8,820 nucleotides of DNA, from NCBI GenBank assembly GCA_045648765.1, contig JAZROQ010000036.1, positions 1 to 8,820 of the forward strand. The letters are read 5' to 3'. This DNA comes from RGIG3009 sp045648765 (GTDB lineage Bacteria > Bacillota > Clostridia > Oscillospirales > Acutalibacteraceae). The stretch's first letter is position 1. Every line of letters begins with the position of its first letter. The position numbers and the translations under genes were made by a program. A model generated the notes under the pieces. It did not search any database and was not told where the DNA came from. It saw only the letters and a program-made list of their open reading frames with translations. Positions 7,133 to 8,820 of the stretch are shown piece after piece.

Positions 7133-7982
7133 AAAGATGACAGTAAACGATGTTTTTCAACAAGTTTTGGCTATCCTTACCGAAGGTGGTTGCGAAACGC
7201 CGGAGTTTGATGCGGTATGTTTGTTGGAAGATGTTGGCGGTGTCGGTCGTGGCAAGGTGGATATGAACGGTGCCGATACATTATCACCCGAACGCTGCGA
7301 AACCGTATTATCCGCCGCCAAACGCCGCGCAAGCGGAGAACCTTTACAATATCTTTTGGGAACATGGGATTTTCTAAACTTGACTTTGGAAGTAGGGGAA
7401 GGGGTACTCATTCCTCGACCGGAAACTGAATTGTTGTGCGAAACCGTTGCTCAAAAACTATGCAAAACTCCCTCGGCAAAGGTGCTGGATTTGTGCGCCG
7501 GCACAGGTTGCGTAGGGTTGGGAATTGCAACTTTGTGCCCTAACGTTAACGTGACAGCGTTGGAACTATCCGAAAAAGCATTCGAGTATCTGCAACGTAA
7601 TATTAAACGGTATCCAACCTTTTCGGTAACGGCGCAAAAAGCAGACATCCTTGCGGATTTCGATGCGGTTGACGGCACATTTGATGCCATCGTTTCTAAC
7701 CCTCCGTATATTCCCGATGAGGATATGCCTTCTTTGCAACGCGAAGTACAACACGAACCTCGTATGGCACTGGCGGCAGGGGATGGGTACCGCTTTTATC
7801 GTGTCATTGCCGAATGTTGGACCCAAAAACTCAAAGCGGGTGGTTTGCTTGCCGTGGAAGTGGGCATCGGACAATCCCAAACAGTGGAAGAACTGTTCCG
7901 CGAAGCGGGGCTTGATGAAGTAACTTCTTTGCTCGATTTTGCCAATATCCCGCGTGTGGTCATTGGCAAAAAAACAGTGTGA
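7122..7982 (+). CDS. prmC: peptide chain release factor N5-glutamine methyltransferase
   Basis: A 286-residue cytoplasmic S-adenosylmethionine-dependent methyltransferase that methylates the Gln of the GGQ motif in release factors RF1 and RF2, improving translation termination. The N-terminal helical domain (about 1-90) includes RRASGEPLQYLLGTWDF (68-84), typical of PrmC. It is followed by VLIPRPETELL (95-105), the SAM-binding motif LDLCAGTGCVGLGIA (122-136), the acidic ribose-contacting Glu148 (TALELS) and the catalytic SNPPYIP (192-198). The C-terminal GGLLAVEVGIGQ (240-251) completes the Rossmann-like fold. Length and motifs match the family and nothing is missing. It overlaps the DUF1385 gene by eleven bases, indicating coupled expression. 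Its usual partner prfA, often the next gene in clostridia, is not next here; the following gene is a transporter component with its own promoter. The stop TGA is at 7980-7982. Confidence 0.95.
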   Translation: MSGKKMTVNDVFQQVLAILTEGGCETPEFDAVCLLEDVGGVGRGKVDMNGADTLSPERCETVLSAAKRRASGEPLQYLLGTWDFLNLTLEVGEGVLIPRPETELLCETVAQKLCKTPSAKVLDLCAGTGCVGLGIATLCPNVNVTALELSEKAFEYLQRNIKRYPTFSVTAQKADILADFDAVDGTFDAIVSNPPYIPDEDMPSLQREVQHEPRMALAAGDGYRFYRVIAECWTQKLKAGGLLAVEVGIGQSQTVEELFREAGLDEVTSLLDFANIPRVVIGKKTV

Positions 7983-8030
7983 CAAAAAGTTTTAAAAAAA
8001 CGAAAAAATATACAAATATTTTAAAATCTA
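7983..8030. other. AT-rich intergenic stretch after prmC, no clear terminator
   Basis: This stretch is nearly all A and T. The only fold is a weak all-AT inverted repeat (AAATAT/ATATTT) near 8006-8021, which is not a convincing intrinsic terminator. Read-through from prmC into the substrate-binding protein gene is therefore possible, in addition to that gene's own promoter. Confidence 0.5.
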
Positions 8031-8059
8031 TTGATTTTTTATACACAAGAGTTTATACT
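8031..8059 (+). promoter_or_regulatory. sigma-A type promoter of the substrate-binding protein gene
   Basis: A -35 TTGATT (8031-8036), a 17-base spacer and -10 TATACT (8054-8059) lie in a strongly AT-rich gap, giving a leader of about 40 bases before the gene. Overlapping inverted repeats (GTTTA/TAAAC at 8051-8065 and ACTGT/ACAGT at 8057-8068) cover the -10 and start site and could be a repressor site. Confidence 0.75.
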
Positions 8060-8068
8060 GTAAACAGT
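8057..8068. promoter_or_regulatory. possible operator: short inverted repeat at the transcription start
   Basis: ACTGT and ACAGT form a perfect 5-bp inverted repeat separated by AA, overlapping the end of the -10 box. A second, overlapping inverted repeat GTTTA-TACTG-TAAAC spans 8051-8065. Placement over the promoter fits repressor control of amino-acid uptake, but arms this short arise by chance in AT-rich DNA. Confidence 0.3.
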
Positions 8069-8105
8069 TTCATTGGCAAAATAAATGTAAAAGAGGGTTA
8101 ATGTT

Positions 8106-8820
8106 ATGAAAAAAGTTTCTAAAGTACTCGCATTGGTACTGGCTGTGGCTTTGGTTGTGACTTGTTTTGCAGCTTGCGGCAAAGCGAACACGGCAAAAGT
8201 AAAAGTCATCGATATTGCTCTTTCCGAAGAACAATATGCTTTCTGTGTCAATAAAGAGGATGCAGAATTGCTCGGTAAAGTAAACGCTTACCTCAAACAA
8301 ATCAAAGACGATGGCACATTCGACGCTATTTGCGACAAATATTTCGGTAACGGTACTCCGGCCGAAATCGTCTCTGCTGCAAAAGACGAAAGCAAAGACC
8401 AATTGGTTGTTGCTACCAGCACGGGTTTTGAACCGTTCGAAATGGTTGACGCCGGCAAATACTCCGGTGTCGACTTGGAAATTGCAGCCGGCTTGGCAAA
8501 ATACTTAAATAAAGAATTGGTTATCGAAGATATGCAATTTGCTTCGGTTGTTACTTCGGTGCAACAAGGCCTTTGCGATATCGGTATGGCCGGTCTTACC
8601 ATCACTCCTGCTCGTCAAGAAGTTGTTACTTTCAGCGATTCCTACTACAGCGCAAACCAAGTGCTGATGGTACCTGCTGACAACACCGAATTCGACGCTT
8701 GCAAAACCGCGGATGAAGTAGTTGCTATTTTGAATGCCAAAACCAAAGATACCAAAATCGGTTGCCAAAACGGCACTACCGGTGGTATCTACATCGAAGG
8801 TGACGCAGACGATCCGGACG
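8106..8820 (+). CDS. amino-acid ABC transporter substrate-binding lipoprotein with an extra N-terminal segment (runs off right edge)
   Basis: The first 238 residues of a family 3 (SBP_bac_3) extracellular solute-binding protein, the part of a polar amino-acid ABC importer that captures ligand outside the membrane. The signal peptide is MKKVSKVLALVLAVALVVTC followed by FAAC, with Cys24 the likely lipidated residue. The binding domain begins near residue 98 (KDQLVVATSTGFEPFEM) and shows GKYSGVDLEIA (117-127), the CDIGMAGLTITPARQEVVTFSDSYY region (157-181) and IGCQNGTTGG (218-227). Unusually, residues about 34-81 (from VIDIALSEEQYAFCVNK to DGTFDAICDKYFG) read like the C-terminal end of the same family, where a DGTxDxIxxKYF motif normally closes the protein. 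The start ATG at 8106 has GAGGG (8093-8097) eight bases upstream; an ATG at 8101 stops after two codons. It has five further Cys residues (47, 76, 157, 199, 220) in the mature part. Permease and ATPase genes, if any, would lie beyond the edge. Confidence 0.92.
   Translation, partial: MKKVSKVLALVLAVALVVTCFAACGKANTAKVKVIDIALSEEQYAFCVNKEDAELLGKVNAYLKQIKDDGTFDAICDKYFGNGTPAEIVSAAKDESKDQLVVATSTGFEPFEMVDAGKYSGVDLEIAAGLAKYLNKELVIEDMQFASVVTSVQQGLCDIGMAGLTITPARQEVVTFSDSYYSANQVLMVPADNTEFDACKTADEVVAILNAKTKDTKIGCQNGTTGGIYIEGDADDPD

Noticed and set aside
7566..7985. Minus-strand open frame of 139 codons opposite prmC
   Set aside because: It is fully antisense to prmC, which has intact catalytic motifs; no ribosome site or domain supports it.
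8006..8021. Possible terminator hairpin after prmC
   Set aside because: The inverted repeat is only A-T pairs and has no T-run following a stable stem, so it is not a credible intrinsic terminator.
8101..8109. ATG at 8101 as start of the transporter gene
   Set aside because: It reads ATG TTA TGA and stops after two codons; the ATG at 8106 opens the real frame.
8070..8402. Minus-strand open frames opposite the start of the substrate-binding protein
   Set aside because: The plus-strand gene has a promoter, ribosome site, signal peptide and family motifs; the antisense frames have none of these.

Overview
The window looks like chromosomal DNA of a low-to-moderate GC Gram-positive anaerobe, most likely a clostridial (Oscillospiraceae/Ruminococcaceae-type) Firmicute. 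The signs are a T-box leader in front of a threonyl-tRNA synthetase gene, strong AGGAGG-type ribosome binding sites, sigma-A promoters with 17-bp spacers, lipobox lipoproteins and a yqhQ-prmC gene pair. This placement is inferred from gene content and leader type, not from a phylogeny.

Left part, minus strand (1-2560): one promoter drives a threonine-specific T-box leader with a terminator/antiterminator switch, then thrS. One base after the thrS stop begins a D-2-hydroxyacid dehydrogenase gene that runs off the left edge. The two genes are probably one transcript controlled by uncharged tRNA-Thr. The open frame of thrS runs back into the T-box leader, so an automatic call of 711 aa is too long; the supported protein is 644 aa.

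Middle part, plus strand (2615-7982): a divergent promoter starts a compact five-gene run. It holds a lipoprotein with FG-GAP/VCBS-like Asp-rich motifs, an OmpR/PhoB-type response regulator, a HAMP-containing membrane histidine kinase, a DUF1385 (YqhQ-type) membrane protein and the release-factor glutamine methyltransferase PrmC. Gene boundaries overlap or are separated by 2-22 bases, so co-transcription is likely. The lipoprotein could be an envelope-side partner of the kinase, but this rests on position only.

Right part, plus strand (7983-8820): an AT-rich intergenic stretch with a good promoter leads to a polar amino-acid ABC transporter substrate-binding lipoprotein, cut by the right edge. 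Its N-terminus carries an extra segment that looks like the C-terminal end of the same protein family, placed before an otherwise normal binding domain. This is the most unusual protein architecture in the window.

No mobile elements, CRISPR arrays, tRNA or rRNA genes were seen. No gene-free stretch exceeds 300 bases except the T-box leader and divergent promoter region between thrS and the lipoprotein gene (2264-2684), which is accounted for. I do not see strong evidence for a wholly new system; the best leads are the substrate-binding protein architecture and the lipoprotein/two-component operon.
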